NCBI GenBank assembly: GCA_951230915.1
Contig: OX579641.1
Location: 23,290,254-23,354,253, forward strand
Reading direction: 5' to 3'
Length of the DNA stretch: 64,000 nt
From: Antitrichia curtipendula
Taxonomy: Eukaryota > Streptophyta > Bryopsida > Hypnales > Leucodontaceae
In this document: positions 1 through 12,089 of the stretch, in pieces
How the letters are laid out: the number at the start of each line of letters is the position of its first letter
Numbering within the stretch: the stretch's first letter is position 1
Notes under the pieces: model-generated
The model's input: the letters and a program-made list of their open reading frames with translations, nothing else
What the model was told of the DNA's origin: nothing
Databases searched by the model: none
Made by a program: the position numbers and the translations under genes

Positions 1-233
1 TAAAAATCACAAATAAATGAAAAAATTACAAATAATTTACAGGAACTGTATAGTGAGGTAGAGAAATCACAGTAAAAATTTGAATGGAAACATCATATTT
101 TTGTTGATTATCTGACCTACTGAGTGTTATCTTCTTTTGGCAATGGTCCATGTAGGCTTTAAAGGGTTAATACTTGATGTTAAGTGCGTTTAGAGAGATA
201 TTTAACCTGGAATGGATTTATCGTGAAATGTAG

Positions 234-3200
234 GTCCGGATGGATCCAAGTGGGTCGTATGTGGTGTGTTCGAATTCAGACAGATGTTTGCGAATCTACA
301 ACTTCATAACTGGGGAGCCATTAGCCGAAGCATTAGGCCATGCCGAAGTGATAACTGGAATGACTTTCCTTCCCGATTGTCGGCGTCTTGTCTCTGTAAG
401 TTTTCTATCAGACTTTTTGGAACGTTTGCAAACCGGTCATGCGCAACTGAGTATCAATTTCATTGTTCGTCTCTCCATTGATATCTCGAGAGCTCGAAAC
501 AAAAAATAGCAGATTAGGTTGCGAATCCCCGTAACCAGTCCTTTCTATCTGTCCGATTTGTTCAATGGTCCTCAATTCTAAATGAATTTCAATGTCACAG
601 GTGAGTGGCGACAGCTGCATATTCGTTTGGCGGCTTCCTATAACTCTTTCACGGGTCATGCGTAAACGAAGCACCGTAATCGCTGACTCCCGACCACCTC
701 TGAAAACGCTTAAATCGCTGCCTCGCTCGGACATCAAAGAAGTCCCCAGAGCTGCAAAGATACCACGCGTTGACCAATTGAAAGGGGAAGTTATGGATTG
801 CAGGTCCAGTCTTTTAGACTCCGTTGATACTAATGAGAATGTCTGTCCGACTGAGCCCGGAGAACATGCAGCCGAACCAATTGAAAGGGAACGCAGTACG
901 GATACTCTATGTAAGGAGACGGACGAAGCAGTGGTATGACTTACTCTATTCGGCTTGATTTGGCATGCCCACATTAGATACTCTAGTTCGCAACACTAGT
1001 GTATCTCGCAAACTTGCTGATTTTCAAGTTTCGTCGAAGTTTTGAAGATGGAATAAATTTCGAAGCTAATGTATCGCCTTCTGATGCTCTTCATTTCGGG
1101 TCATAGGTTGGAGAATTGACTCCTGCAGCTTTCAAGTTCAGTATTTCGAGGTTGCCCCCATGGGCGAAAATTGCACTTGATGTTGTAGGCCCCGCTACCG
1201 GAGGTAATGAGGACCCTCATCCAACCGGAGATGTGAAGAAGTCATTTCACTCTCGATGGGCAGAGGTACGACGGGAGCTACGCTCGTGGCGTCTATATTT
1301 ATTTTTGCCAAGTCTTTGCCAGATTCTAGGAAATTGAGAGAAGCGTGAGTCCGTGACTGGCCATATGCTCACTGAACGTGTAATTCTACAGCGTTTAGGT
1401 CGTGAAGGATACAAGCTGTTCTCTGAGTTTATGGAAGAAGTGACGCCGCCTACAACAATACGTGCCAGTGGTTTTGGAGCGAAGAGACGATTTTCAGTTG
1501 AGGGTGGAGCTGCAGCGGACTCTGACAGTTCTCCTGAAAGTGCAATCTCTCTGAGTCAGAGTAGTTCCACTTCCAGTCCAAGTTTGATCCCCAGGTCCGT
1601 AAAACGTTTCCACATTATGAAACACCACCACCCTACTTTGTTAGGCTCTGTGCTTGCCTGCTTTTCACACACCACCTTATTCTTTTATATGTATGCAAAG
1701 TCACTATTACAATTCTGGGCAGGGGAGTTGGTGAACTCGCAGGTGAGCATGTCAACAAGCACCTGATAAGGCCAAATTTTATTTTATTTTGAATGCAGGA
1801 AGGAGACTCACTGGACTACAGTTCATACTGTATTTTTAGATGATTCAGATTTTGATGACATTAGTCCCAAAGCTGTCCGGCTTCCTAATGGCATCCAGAC
1901 AAGATATGCACAAGCAGAGAACAGAGAAGCCAAAACTCTTCTATGTATTGAACAAGAGCAGAATGGGGACGAGAACACAGATGACGTCAAGGGAGGACCC
2001 CTCGATGAGGAAGGTGAGCCTGTAGCCATCGTGGAGGGCGACCGATTGTCAGTGGGAAGCGAAGAAGATGACATTGCTGAGGACGACGAGTTTGGTCCTT
2101 GTCGGGATCTCTTCAGTGCCCATTTTGACAAGCTGGCATCAGATCCAAAGGTCATGACCGAACCTTTATATTTTGCAAACTTCGCCCTGAGATAACTTGA
2201 ATATTTTTGCCGAGCAGTACTTCGCATACTAATATCGCATTAATATCAGAGCTGCTAAATCAATATTGAGTGGGATTGCCTAATGATAAGGAGCACTCTT
2301 ACTTAATGTGCACGCTTTGACACTAGTAAATGAGTTAAAAATATAGGATTCTTAATTTGTTAAGAAATGAACGTGCGGCCGCATGTGCGGATGTCCTTAA
2401 CGAAATCGACCAATATCTAAAGGTTTTCCGGAGTCTTTGATTTTAGCAGGTTCATTTTCCCGTAGTGCCATAAATCAGCTTCTTGTAGGATTCAGTAAGG
2501 GGAAGATTGGTCTTTGTCTGTAAATTTTCTCTCTTCTCGAACATCTCCTGAAATGGTAATAACACGTATTTCCTCAGCAGGTCGGAGAATCCGCCAGAAA
2601 AAGCTATTCAGCCCGATTCTTTGCTCAGGCAAACCCAAAGCTGCCTGGACTGTCTCTTGCGGGAAACGAAACGATAAGTCGAAGTGATAACCAAGCGATG
2701 GTGAAAGACATTGACATCTGTGGATTAACCTCATCGAGGGGGGTTGCGGAGACAAGTGCAAAAGCTTTGCACTTGGAAGGGTCGCCACAGCTGCCAGATC
2801 TTGTGCCTTCCAGAAGCCCTCAACTTAAACAGGAAAGAAAAGGTTGCCTTCCTCCAAAGCGCAAAACTGGAACTCCGATACTATCTTCAACTCCAGCGAA
2901 CGTGAACATATTGTCTGAGCATTCCACCAAGCTGCAAAAGGAAGCTTTAGCAGAAAATTCTTTTGACTGCAATGATCCGTCGATTTCTCCTACTAAACAA
3001 GAGATAGAACACGGTATGACAAGAGATGAATCAAGCGCCGGCACTTGCGGAAGGGGTACCTCATCTGACGACTTTCCTCAATTAGCAAAACATAAAGTTT
3101 TAGCTACACCGACTGTGGACGAAGGACAAAATTCTCGCGACCCAGTATTATTACCAGGTTTAGATGGCATTCTAAATCGCTGCGCTCTCTCGTTTGTTGG

Positions 3201-4251
3201 AAGGACCAGGGAGTCTGAGATGAACAAAGAAGACCGTGAGGAAAATGCTCACGCTTCGACAACAGGTACAAGAAGCTCATAACATGATTTTTCGCATACC
3301 CTGTTTTTGTGAGGTTATGCAGAGAATACACCCAAATATGTATTACTGTTTACTCTGGTATTCTTAGCTCCAGTTCTTTTTTGCATTCAATTCGAATTGT
3401 TTTCAACTCTGGTCTTGAAGTCTCGGTACGCTCATGTTGTGGATCAGGTGTATTTGCAATGGGCAATGACATGGAGGGTCCGTTTCACTCATCAAATTGG
3501 GAAACGCTTAGTACAAGAAGTTCCCCAACAAAAGGATTACCGCGTCCTGTGGAGGACTACCAAACAGCTCTGAAGGAGCTGATGGATGCAGCAAGCAAGG
3601 CTTCCGTGCTTTTTGATGAAATTTATTCTTTCTGCTGCAAAAGGAACCCTACTGAGGTTAACCTTGATTCTGTAAATTTCCCGAAGTCAAGCGTGCCACT
3701 GGATGTAGTACGTTCTGGTCAAGCTTATCAAAAATCAGTACCCGAGAGTTTTCAAATGATCCATAAGCTTGTGGACAAAGTTTCGGCCTGTGCTTTTTCT
3801 CAAGATCCTTCAGATACAACGAAGTCTTCTGACGATGCGACCATGGGTTTCCACAAAACAATTGACTACGGTAAATTTCATCTTCTCCTTTTCTGCTAGG
3901 GGTAATTCCTTTTTCTTGATCGTGCTGTCCTAGCGTACTGCTGTCCTTATTACTAATAAGTCTTTAATTCGCTTGGGTAACTTACTGCCAAACTAGCTAC
4001 TTGACGAACCCTCTTGCTACTCACAGATTATCGAACTCTTCATCACTGAGGCTTTCATTTTTAATGCTCGCTATTCTCTGATGGCAGGGAGAGATGCCAG
4101 TCAAACATGGCCGAGGGCCAGTGGAGTATCCTTAGATTCGATGATTTCCTCCGTGGACATGGAAAGCTTCATTTCTCGTTACTCCGAGACACTGGCAAGC
4201 CAGGTACTTGCATTAGTGCAGAAATCTCTTCCACCTTCTGCACCTCCATGA
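234..4251 (+). CDS. WDR62/MABP1-like WD40 protein, 3' part of gene (5' exons outside window)
   Basis: Eight exons are supported by GT-AG borders and consistent phases: 234-395, 601-933, 1107-1265, 1392-1594, 1799-2150, 2581-3265, 3448-3870 and 4088-4251 (TGA at 4249). They encode about 826 residues. The first two exons carry the end of a WD40 propeller: DPSGSYVV, HAEVITGMTFLPDCRRLVS, then VSGDSCIFVWRLP across the first intron. This wording matches the plant relatives of WDR62/MABP1, scaffold proteins of MAP-kinase signalling or microtubules. The rest is a long, mostly disordered tail with conserved islands (ISRLPPWAK, KETHWTTVHTVFLDD, ESARKSYSARFFAQ) and a helical C-terminal part near YQTALKELMDAASKA. 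The family assignment is from remembered similarity. The start codon and most propeller blades lie left of base 1. No frame disruption was seen. Confidence 0.85.
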
Positions 4252-7019
4252 ACGTGATAGAACCTCAGAAATAGACGTCAACATTTCTTTATCAGATACA
4301 GAAAAGAGTAGACTTCCATTGATATTTTCCGAGAAATCTTATCCAAAGCCCCAAAACTTGTACATTTTACTTGGGTAGGAATGGGTATCCAAATGCTCTC
4401 ATTTTCTTGCAGTTTCTAGCTGCCGATTCTTTATCTGAAATCGAAGCGAAGATTTCAAGAAAGTAATGGTGGATTTCAGTTCTCAAGCTGTATGTACTGT
4501 AGTCTCTTCCTTTTGGGATTTTTACCGCTAGAATGGAAAGGCTCTTTCCAGTAGCCATGGAGCTCAAGTATGTTACGATGCTTTAGAAGTAAGTTGTGAA
4601 TGACGTCTGCTGAGAATTCTGAAACACTTGGGGACCTCTGCGAGAGTAGTACCCAATGGTCCTAACTTCCAAGTTGTAGACATCTTGTAGGGTCTTACCC
4701 CTAAATACCAAGGCCTTATTGAACAAAAATTAAACATTTTGATAACTTTTATTAATTTTGTATTGAATTGTAACTGTTCAATTTCAAACTACACATGTAT
4801 GTTACTTAGAGATCACATGGGAAATGAAAACACAACAATATCACTTATGGATTGAAAAATTATAATGTTTGATCATGAGGGTGTGGGAATTGTGAAAGTG
4901 ATGCGAAGTCTTTCAATCCTCTTTTCACATGTTGCATCTAAAAAATTGGTCACTAAAAGAGTATTAGGATAAAGGGCATAACACAATTAACCCCAATCAA
5001 TTTATGGCTTCTCAAAATTTGCTCTACAATTTCTTTAAATGAATATTAATGTGATTTTTCCTTCAAGATCTTGTGTATTAGAGGCTTATTTTCAAGAGCC
5101 CTCAATACTAGGAAATCAAAATTGGCAATGGACACCCTTCCACAAAATATTGAATAGGAAATCATAATCATTCATTTAGAAAATTGAATTTTTGATGCTA
5201 AAAATAGACTTCAAAAAGGATTCAAAAAATATAAACTATTGGAAAAGGTAATTTGGTTAGGTTTTATTTAACTTCAAAGTAATGTCAATACAAAAAATGT
5301 AGAAGCATTTAAGCTTACAATTAGAAGTCACTTTTTCTTGAAAACTGTTAAGGGTTGCAGAAGAATAGCCTTCAAGTCAAACTTAAGTTTTCATGTTATA
5401 TTTCTTTGATTTTAAAAATAAGTGTATTTAATAAACAACAATATAAATTCTACTATTTTTGAGCAATAAAACTTCTATGGATTCTATTATTAATCAATTG
5501 AAGCATTGTAGATATAGAATAAGCATAACATCAAATTCCATTAAACCCAATTTGAGTGCTTCAAGGATTTTAGTCAAGGAGTTTGGTCATGTGATTTTTT
5601 CAAATCTAGTTCCTAAGAGTTTGGTCAAGGAATTAAATGGGTGCTTCAAAGAGTTTGGTTGAAGAATTTGATGTTTTTTTTTCAAACTCCATTAGACAAT
5701 TAGGATGCTTTGAGGGGTTTGGTCCTATGTTTTTTTTCAAACTCTGGCTCCTAATCCCTCATTGCATACACATGATTAACTCTAATACATCTGCAAAGAA
5801 ATCAAAATGAAGATTGGCAACAACTCCAAATGAACTAGATTTAATTTGTGTTTAAATATGACCATTTGAAATAATTTTTTTTGTATAGACTCAAAATACA
5901 ATGAGTCTCACCAAGACTCAAAATACAACAAGGCTCACCAAGACTCAAATACAATGAGACTCACCAAGATTCAAAATACAATAGTTGGATCCTTTGCAAC
6001 CCAAGTATAAAGGAGAGAATTAGATGAGGAGGTTATGAATGAATGATGCATACAAGAGATAATTCTTTTCAATTGGGCTATATTTGTGGAACTTCTATAG
6101 TGTTATGAGGAGGCCACATCAATAGTATAGAATATTATATGAGTCTCACAAGGCCACACAAGCTGGGAGTTTTAGGCGATTTGCTATTGTTTTGTACCAA
6201 ATTCAAAAAACCTACACCACGCCCATAGAACAAGATTGCACAATATGCTTGGCAAATTGCATGATGTAGGTCACGATTTCAGGGTTGAGCGCCTCGGTGG
6301 CTTCAAAAGTGGCTTAGGATTTGGTTTTAGATCACCAACCTAGAAGTGTATCAGAACACTAGTTTTAGTCATGTTGAAGCCTCCATTGCTCTAGTCTCTA
6401 ATGTGTAGGGTTTGTGCGGCACCACCTTCTCGGTCTTAATTTCTTTCATTGTTGCCACCTTCGTGTTGTTAAAATCTTTCATTGTCGCCTACTTTGCATT
6501 GCCATAGATTGCTAGAGAGTCACTAAGTACTTCCCTCAATAGCATTCACAACCACCTCTCAAACATTTAAAACGCACAATTATCGCTTTGACGCCATATT
6601 AATTTCTACTTTGTTCAAGATGATGTTGTACTTGTTTTTGTACCTTGCATTATAGTTGCAGTGGTTTGTGTTTGTAGAAGGCTTGAAATACAATCAGTGT
6701 TACAAATTAAAGAAAAGTGTTCCATAGTTAAATTAAATCTTGCAAGCAGATGGTTTCCTTACCAAATTCTCATAGTATCATCAATTGAGTGAATTTGTTT
6801 GGTTTATTTCTAAGTGTAGTTGGGTTTGTTATTTTTGAATTTTGGTAATACAAGTTCAATGATGTTTAGGTTTAGCGTGAAGGTGGAGATTGACTAATTC
6901 AAATGATAAAATATGCAATCTTCTTAAATTGATAAAGGATTTTTGGTTGTGCGGTCAGTAATTGTGATTTCCGATGGCTAACCTCCTACTACACTTGTCG
7001 ACATTAGCTTTGGAAGTGG
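4252..7019. other. AT-rich spacer after the WD40 gene
   Basis: No coding exon could be supported here. The stretch is AT-rich, has poly-A/T runs and a short tandem array (5887-5983). Imperfect repeats of a phrase like AAGGAGTTTGGTC occur around 5575-5735. A phrase TTACCCCTAAAT at about 4695 resembles the end of the TTAA-flanked repeat family seen elsewhere, but no partner end was found. Confidence 0.5.
5887..5983. repeat. Tandem repeat, about 27 bp x 3.6
   Basis: Four successive units start at 5887, 5914, 5941 and 5967. Each begins AGACTCAAA or AGATTCAAA and most end with CTCACCA. The units differ at a few positions. No function is evident. Confidence 0.85.
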
Positions 7020-8172
7020 GTCATAAACCATGCACAAAATTATGTGGGTGAAGAGATGAAAGAAGAAACTTGAACGGCTACAAAAAGAGGTGAAGGCAGT
7101 TGAATAGAAGGCTATGACAATGAAAAATACAATGGAAGAAGAGACGCTGAAGAGAGCCCAAAGTTTGAAGACTATGCAAAACTACCTAACTACAATTTCA
7201 AGAACTGCGGTGAGCTACAGTGCAAAGTTGGATGTGTCGGATGTTTAAGTGTTCCATTGACAGAAACAACGTTGACGGGGGGCATAGTTAGTGGACACAA
7301 AAATCCTTCTCTCATGTTCTAACATTGTCCTTGTTTCAAATGACAATGAAGCATCCGTGGATTTGGAGGATGATTGCCAACTTTAGCCTACCAATTACGC
7401 TAGTTTCACACTAAAGAAGATATGAGCAACGATGAAATAGTAGATTCCAATGATGACCTACCTTGCCATGTTGGGAAGAAGTGCAAGAGTGAATAGCTGA
7501 AGCTCAAAGGTGCTAAGGTTGGAGGGGCGTCCACTTCAAGATAGTTGAAAAAAAATCATAATCTCTACCGCAAGTTCTAGAGCGAGTGGGCAACAAAGTT
7601 GTTGTAGAGCGAGGCCATTTTTATAGAGGATGGTCTCATGCACATGGTGAATTGCAAGCCATGTACAAGTGTGGAGGGGAAGTCAATCCAGATGGCTCCA
7701 AAATAGAATACTATTTCCAAACATGGTAGCCATGAAATTCACAAGAAACATATGGTGTTGTATATAGCTCACTGACCAACTATTGTCATTGAGCAAATCC
7801 AATGCTTTACCATGTTGAATCTTGGAAGAAACTCATTCAGTTTGCCACATTGATCCAGTTGCTTTCTAGTGGAAGGCCAATCATTAAATTTGAAGCTAGG
7901 TTTGATTTGTATCAATTCATTGGTGTTCTTGAAATGCCTCTTAAACACAGTCTAATGGTTCTGGGTGGATAATGGCTAAGTACTCGTATGATTTTGTAAA
8001 GCAAAAAATCGAAACTTTGGTGTCCAGTGCCACCTACTTGTCTTTGATAGTAGATGAGACTAATGCTTGTGACAATACAAGTTGGACTGCCATCCATGCT
8101 TATATTATGTGAATTGGTGTTGTGTGGCATTGTTGTTGACCATCCAAAAGATGAAAAGTGACAGTGTAAATG

Positions 8173-8177
8173 CTAAC
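8173..8177. repeat. Target-site duplication CTAAC, left copy (element C)
   Basis: CTAAC here is repeated exactly at 10393-10397, directly outside the two ends of element C. The uninterrupted site would read through hAT-1 coding sequence. Confidence 0.85.
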
Positions 8178-10392
8178 TGTCATAGCACAAGGAAGCACAA
8201 ATCCTCCTTTTAGGTGTTAAAATGGTATAAAACATCCTAGATGACTTGTGTATCGTTCCCAAAGGATTTTACTTGTAGTTTCCTCAAAATTACCGGAATA
8301 CAATGCAAAAAATAAACCCAAGACAAAAGAATCAGGAACTGAAAACCTGAAACTACAATTTTTTATTTGTGTTCCCATAAAAAAACAAACCCTTCTCTCT
8401 CCAAACTCATACAAATCATCATACTATAGCCAGACATAGAATAGTGTTGTTATCATGTACCTCTCCCAAATTCAATTTTGGATCCAATAACCAAAGTAAC
8501 CAATTTAATAGTTTAACCTCTATATCAGAGGGGTCCGCTTTTGGACTTAAGGAAGGGAATGTATACCCTACCCTTCAAATGATTAGAGTGAATGAAGACT
8601 CACTAAAGAAAATAACAACTAACACAATAAAAAATTGGACTCAGATTATTCTTCACAATAGATCTGGAACCTAATCCTTATCTGCAGGTCACTCAGGAAC
8701 CCCCTTAGTCCTCTTAGTACTACAACAACAAATCTATTCACAATCAGTCCTACAACCGGGATTGGTAACCAGATAACTAAAAGATCCCAACTACTTTTTC
8801 ATTTCTTCTCTCTCGAGTACAACCGGATCTCATCAAAACTTCAATTAGCATGTGCCCTTCTACTCTGTGAAACACACCTAATCTAGGAACGGCTTTCCCA
8901 CTCAGAAGACACTCAAGGAACCGCAGTAGTTAGAACTTCCTCCTAGTACACAAAGTCTCATAACCACCTCCTCATACTCTTAGAATCGGATCCAAACAAA
9001 ATCTAGAGGACTCTTCTTCTACTTCAACACCAGCAAACCAGCTATCCGCACTAAACAATGGTTCTAGCATTGCTGGCATACCAACCCCAAATTGAGACTT
9101 TTCAAACCAACGCTTAGGAAGTGGAAATTTGAATGAATATACTAAATGCTGAAAATCACAAGAAAGAATACCCGGGGCTTCAAACTAAAATCAGCCCCTA
9201 AATACAAACCCAAGGGAATCCTAAAAGGCCCCAAGGAACAAAATCAAAGGACAAGAGAATGACAATTGACATTCTATATCCTCCTACGTTGACTTCCTAC
9301 CTACCCATCCGATACATAAAATGTGGATCTTAGACCCTGAAAACCCGGAGAGTGAAGTCTAGGTGCATCTAATTCAAAAGCAGCTAACCAATAGCTTTTT
9401 AACTATAAAAAACTTGAATTTTTGTCCCACTGGCCTAGGTCTAACTTAAGAAACTTCCTACCTACTTTCTAGTCCACTTTGGAGAAGGTTCCTCATGCTT
9501 GGCAGCTCTTCTTCTAGGCGGTTGTTTTTTTGCTTGTTGACAGCTTCCCCCTCGTTAGTTCTTAGATCATCTCCTAATATTTCAAACTCCAGGATCAATG
9601 TAGAAACACAGTGCATTTGAGTTGCTCCAAATCTGCCTCCAACTACTTCTATCCTTCCTCATCCTTCGAGATAACCAGACAGATGGTCTTGATCTTTAGC
9701 TGGGCAGCCCCACTCCCTTCCGCCTTTACCATCGCTTTCCAAGATGCTGTCACTCTTTTTAGATCAAAACCTCACTCAATCCCTCAAAAAGATGAAGCTA
9801 CGGAAACCTTTTGTATAGCGTAGGTCCTCTTTGTCTCTACCGAATCCAAAAACTGGGATCTCTCTCTCCTAACTCCCTTACGCGCTACCATATCAACTAT
9901 GAGTGCTCCAAGGATACTCCCAACTCATGAATGAAAATTGTAAGTGGGGATTCCGACCCCTCAATCTTCTCCCAAAAGCTGCCTCCAACCGGTTAGGATA
10001 GCCGTAACCGTAATCATCCCGGAAGATTCTGATCGTTAAATAGTTGTCCATAATTTCCGATAGTGCAGTTGAGCTCTAGGATCGTCCTGTTGGCTATTGG
10101 TAGGTCTTCCAGTATCCTCCGGTATGTATTTGCACCCGGCCCCGATATGTCGAGTGATTCCCAAGTGGTTTTCCAAATCCCAATCCGGTTCCGATTTCTG
10201 GTAAGAACATGAAATTTTTATTTCTTTTTTCATCCTAATCATCTATCTACCACTACTTCCATGGTAAAAGAATATTAATTTTGATAAAATCTCTAATTTA
10301 CGCTTTGAAGAAGCAAATTTTTTTACCAATACTAACTCATTCCCCTAGATTCCTAAGTAACTAGACTTATCCTTACTTTCTTGACTCCCACA
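8178..10392 (-). mobile_element. Element C: 2.2-kb insertion with TGTC...ACA ends in hAT-1
   Basis: The left end reads TGTCATAGCACAAGGAAGC and is close to the left end of element A (TGTCGCAGCACAAGATAAGC). The right end is GACTCCCACA, against GACTGCGACA in A. The 5-bp duplication CTAAC flanks it. Near the left end, two phrases are shared with element B: ATGAC...ATCGT.CCCA at about 8235-8265 and AGGGGTCCGCTTTTGG at about 8528. No long terminal direct repeat was seen. Minus-strand translation of about 9600-10240 shows only decayed reading frames with many stops. The copy appears inactive. Solo LTR or a non-autonomous element are both possible. Confidence 0.75.
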
Positions 10393-10397
10393 CTAAC
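10393..10397. repeat. Target-site duplication CTAAC, right copy (element C)
   Basis: This is the exact partner of 8173-8177. hAT-1 coding similarity resumes here in the frame it left on the other side of the insertion. Confidence 0.85.
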
Positions 10398-12089
10398 AAA
10401 TTGACAAACATGATTACAAATGCCTTGAGCATTTAGGGGTACATCAAAAATGTTGAGATCTCTAAGAAACTACTTTGTCTTGGAGTTGATGGGAACAACA
10501 CATTCTAAAGGGTGAAGAATGGAGTCACAACATAGATCGAGGACAAGTATGCTCCCTTCTCCACCAACGTGCATTGTTGTGTACATCTTCCCAACCTTGC
10601 AGTATAATCATTGTTGAAATTATGGTGGATGAAGTGTTGAGGACTGCACATAAATACTTTGTGCATTCCCCAAAGAAAGTAGCACAATTCCGAGCACTGG
10701 TATAATAATTGAAGTTGAAAGGATTGAAGTTATTGAAAAATGTAAAGACTCAGTGGATGAGCTACCTTGGTCCAATTTGGAGGTTGCTATATGAATACAA
10801 GAGGGTCACGGCAATGATGTATGAGACAAAAATGATAGGAAGTGAAGACAAAGGCTTGGATGAATTTTTGAACTTTTCACTAGTATAGATGTGAGGTAAA
10901 TTTTAGGATGTTAGAATTGATTAATATGCGGTAGGGCATTGACAACTCCAAAAAGATCGGACATCCCATGAACATTGTCTAAGTTGCCAGGGCAAATAGG
11001 GTTGGGCAAGTATAAGCCCCCCTCCAAAAACAAAAAGACAAAAAACCATGGTGTATATTGCTTGAGTTGCTAAGGCTTTGTTTGCTTATTCTTAAGTAAA
11101 GTTTTATACTTGGCTAATCTGATAGCTTAGACAATGGTTATGGAACAAGCATAATTTCTATTATTATCATGCAAAAATGAGATTGCTTTTGTTGTGTTGT
11201 GCTACCTTTGAAGAGAAGGAGCCTTAGTTTTCCTTTCAATTATTTTGCAGGCAAACTTGACCTTTTTATTGGATTTGTATGTGTTGTTGGCCTTTAGGCC
11301 TATGTTAGAGGCGGTGGACACACAATCGAGTGGGCACAAAAGAAAGATGCATACATTTGCGATTTTGTGGGAGTGTTAGCCACTTGCCAAAGTAGCCTCT
11401 TTACATTCTACTTGAATAAAGACACTGCATTTTGCAAAGACAAGTTCTAAGCTTACAACCAAGTTCTTCAATACTCACATGAGTAAATTCTTATAAAGTG
11501 GGATGCCATTTAAGACCCTAACATTTGTGGTGGGTGGTGAGATATAGTATGCAATGCACAATGGTGCCATGGTGAGTGAGAGAGATATGCATTGATCACA
11601 TCATCTATACGAAATGATTGCACAAGTCAGTTACACTACATACTTTTTGAATTGAACTCTTGCTAATTGAAATTACTGTAGGTAACCAAAATTGTAACTT
11701 TCTAATTCGAACTTGTTCATAAGAAACTTCTTAATCATAATTTACTAACTTGAAAGTTCTAAATTTATACTTGCTAATCCTAAGCTTAATTAACATAATT
11801 AACTTATTGAATTGTAATTCCTGTATAGTTGTACTTGTAAATGTTTATTGATGTAAATGTCGCTACTTGAAAACTTATGGACAAGGTGAAGTCTACATTT
11901 CCTGATTATAGTCTTGTAGATGTGTTAGGTGTCGTCTACCCCCAATATTGGCTACAAGGTGAATGTATTGCAAGTTTCTGCAAGCACCTAAACATCATCA
12001 AGAACTTCTACAGGGAACCGAAAATGATTGGCAAAGATGACAAAAAAAAGGTTTGTTCTTGTCATATTATTGGACAAGTTTCTCTTTGA

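Larger units (their letters stand above)
7020..12089 (+). pseudogene. hAT-1: decayed hAT-family transposase, split by an inserted element
   Basis: This is a broken copy of the same transposase lineage as hAT-2. The blocks are collinear with hAT-2. A stretch at 7825-8170 contains FATLIQLLSSGRPI, matching FATLFQVLSNGRPM in hAT-2. A stretch at 10393-10620 (NKLTNMITNAL, then KKLLCLGVD) matches hAT-2 LTDLLVDFL and KKLVCFGVD. A stretch at 11877-12055 contains DVLGVVYPQYWLQGE. Many stops and frame changes interrupt it, so it cannot make a transposase. A 2215-bp element sits at 8178-10392; removing it and one 5-bp duplication joins the hAT sequence in frame. The outer ends and target duplication of hAT-1 itself were not found, so the 5' limit is approximate. 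Confidence 0.65.

Noticed and set aside
408..974. 188-codon minus-strand frame at the left edge
   Set aside because: It covers WD40-gene exons and introns on the opposite strand. The plus-strand exons are supported by family similarity and phase.
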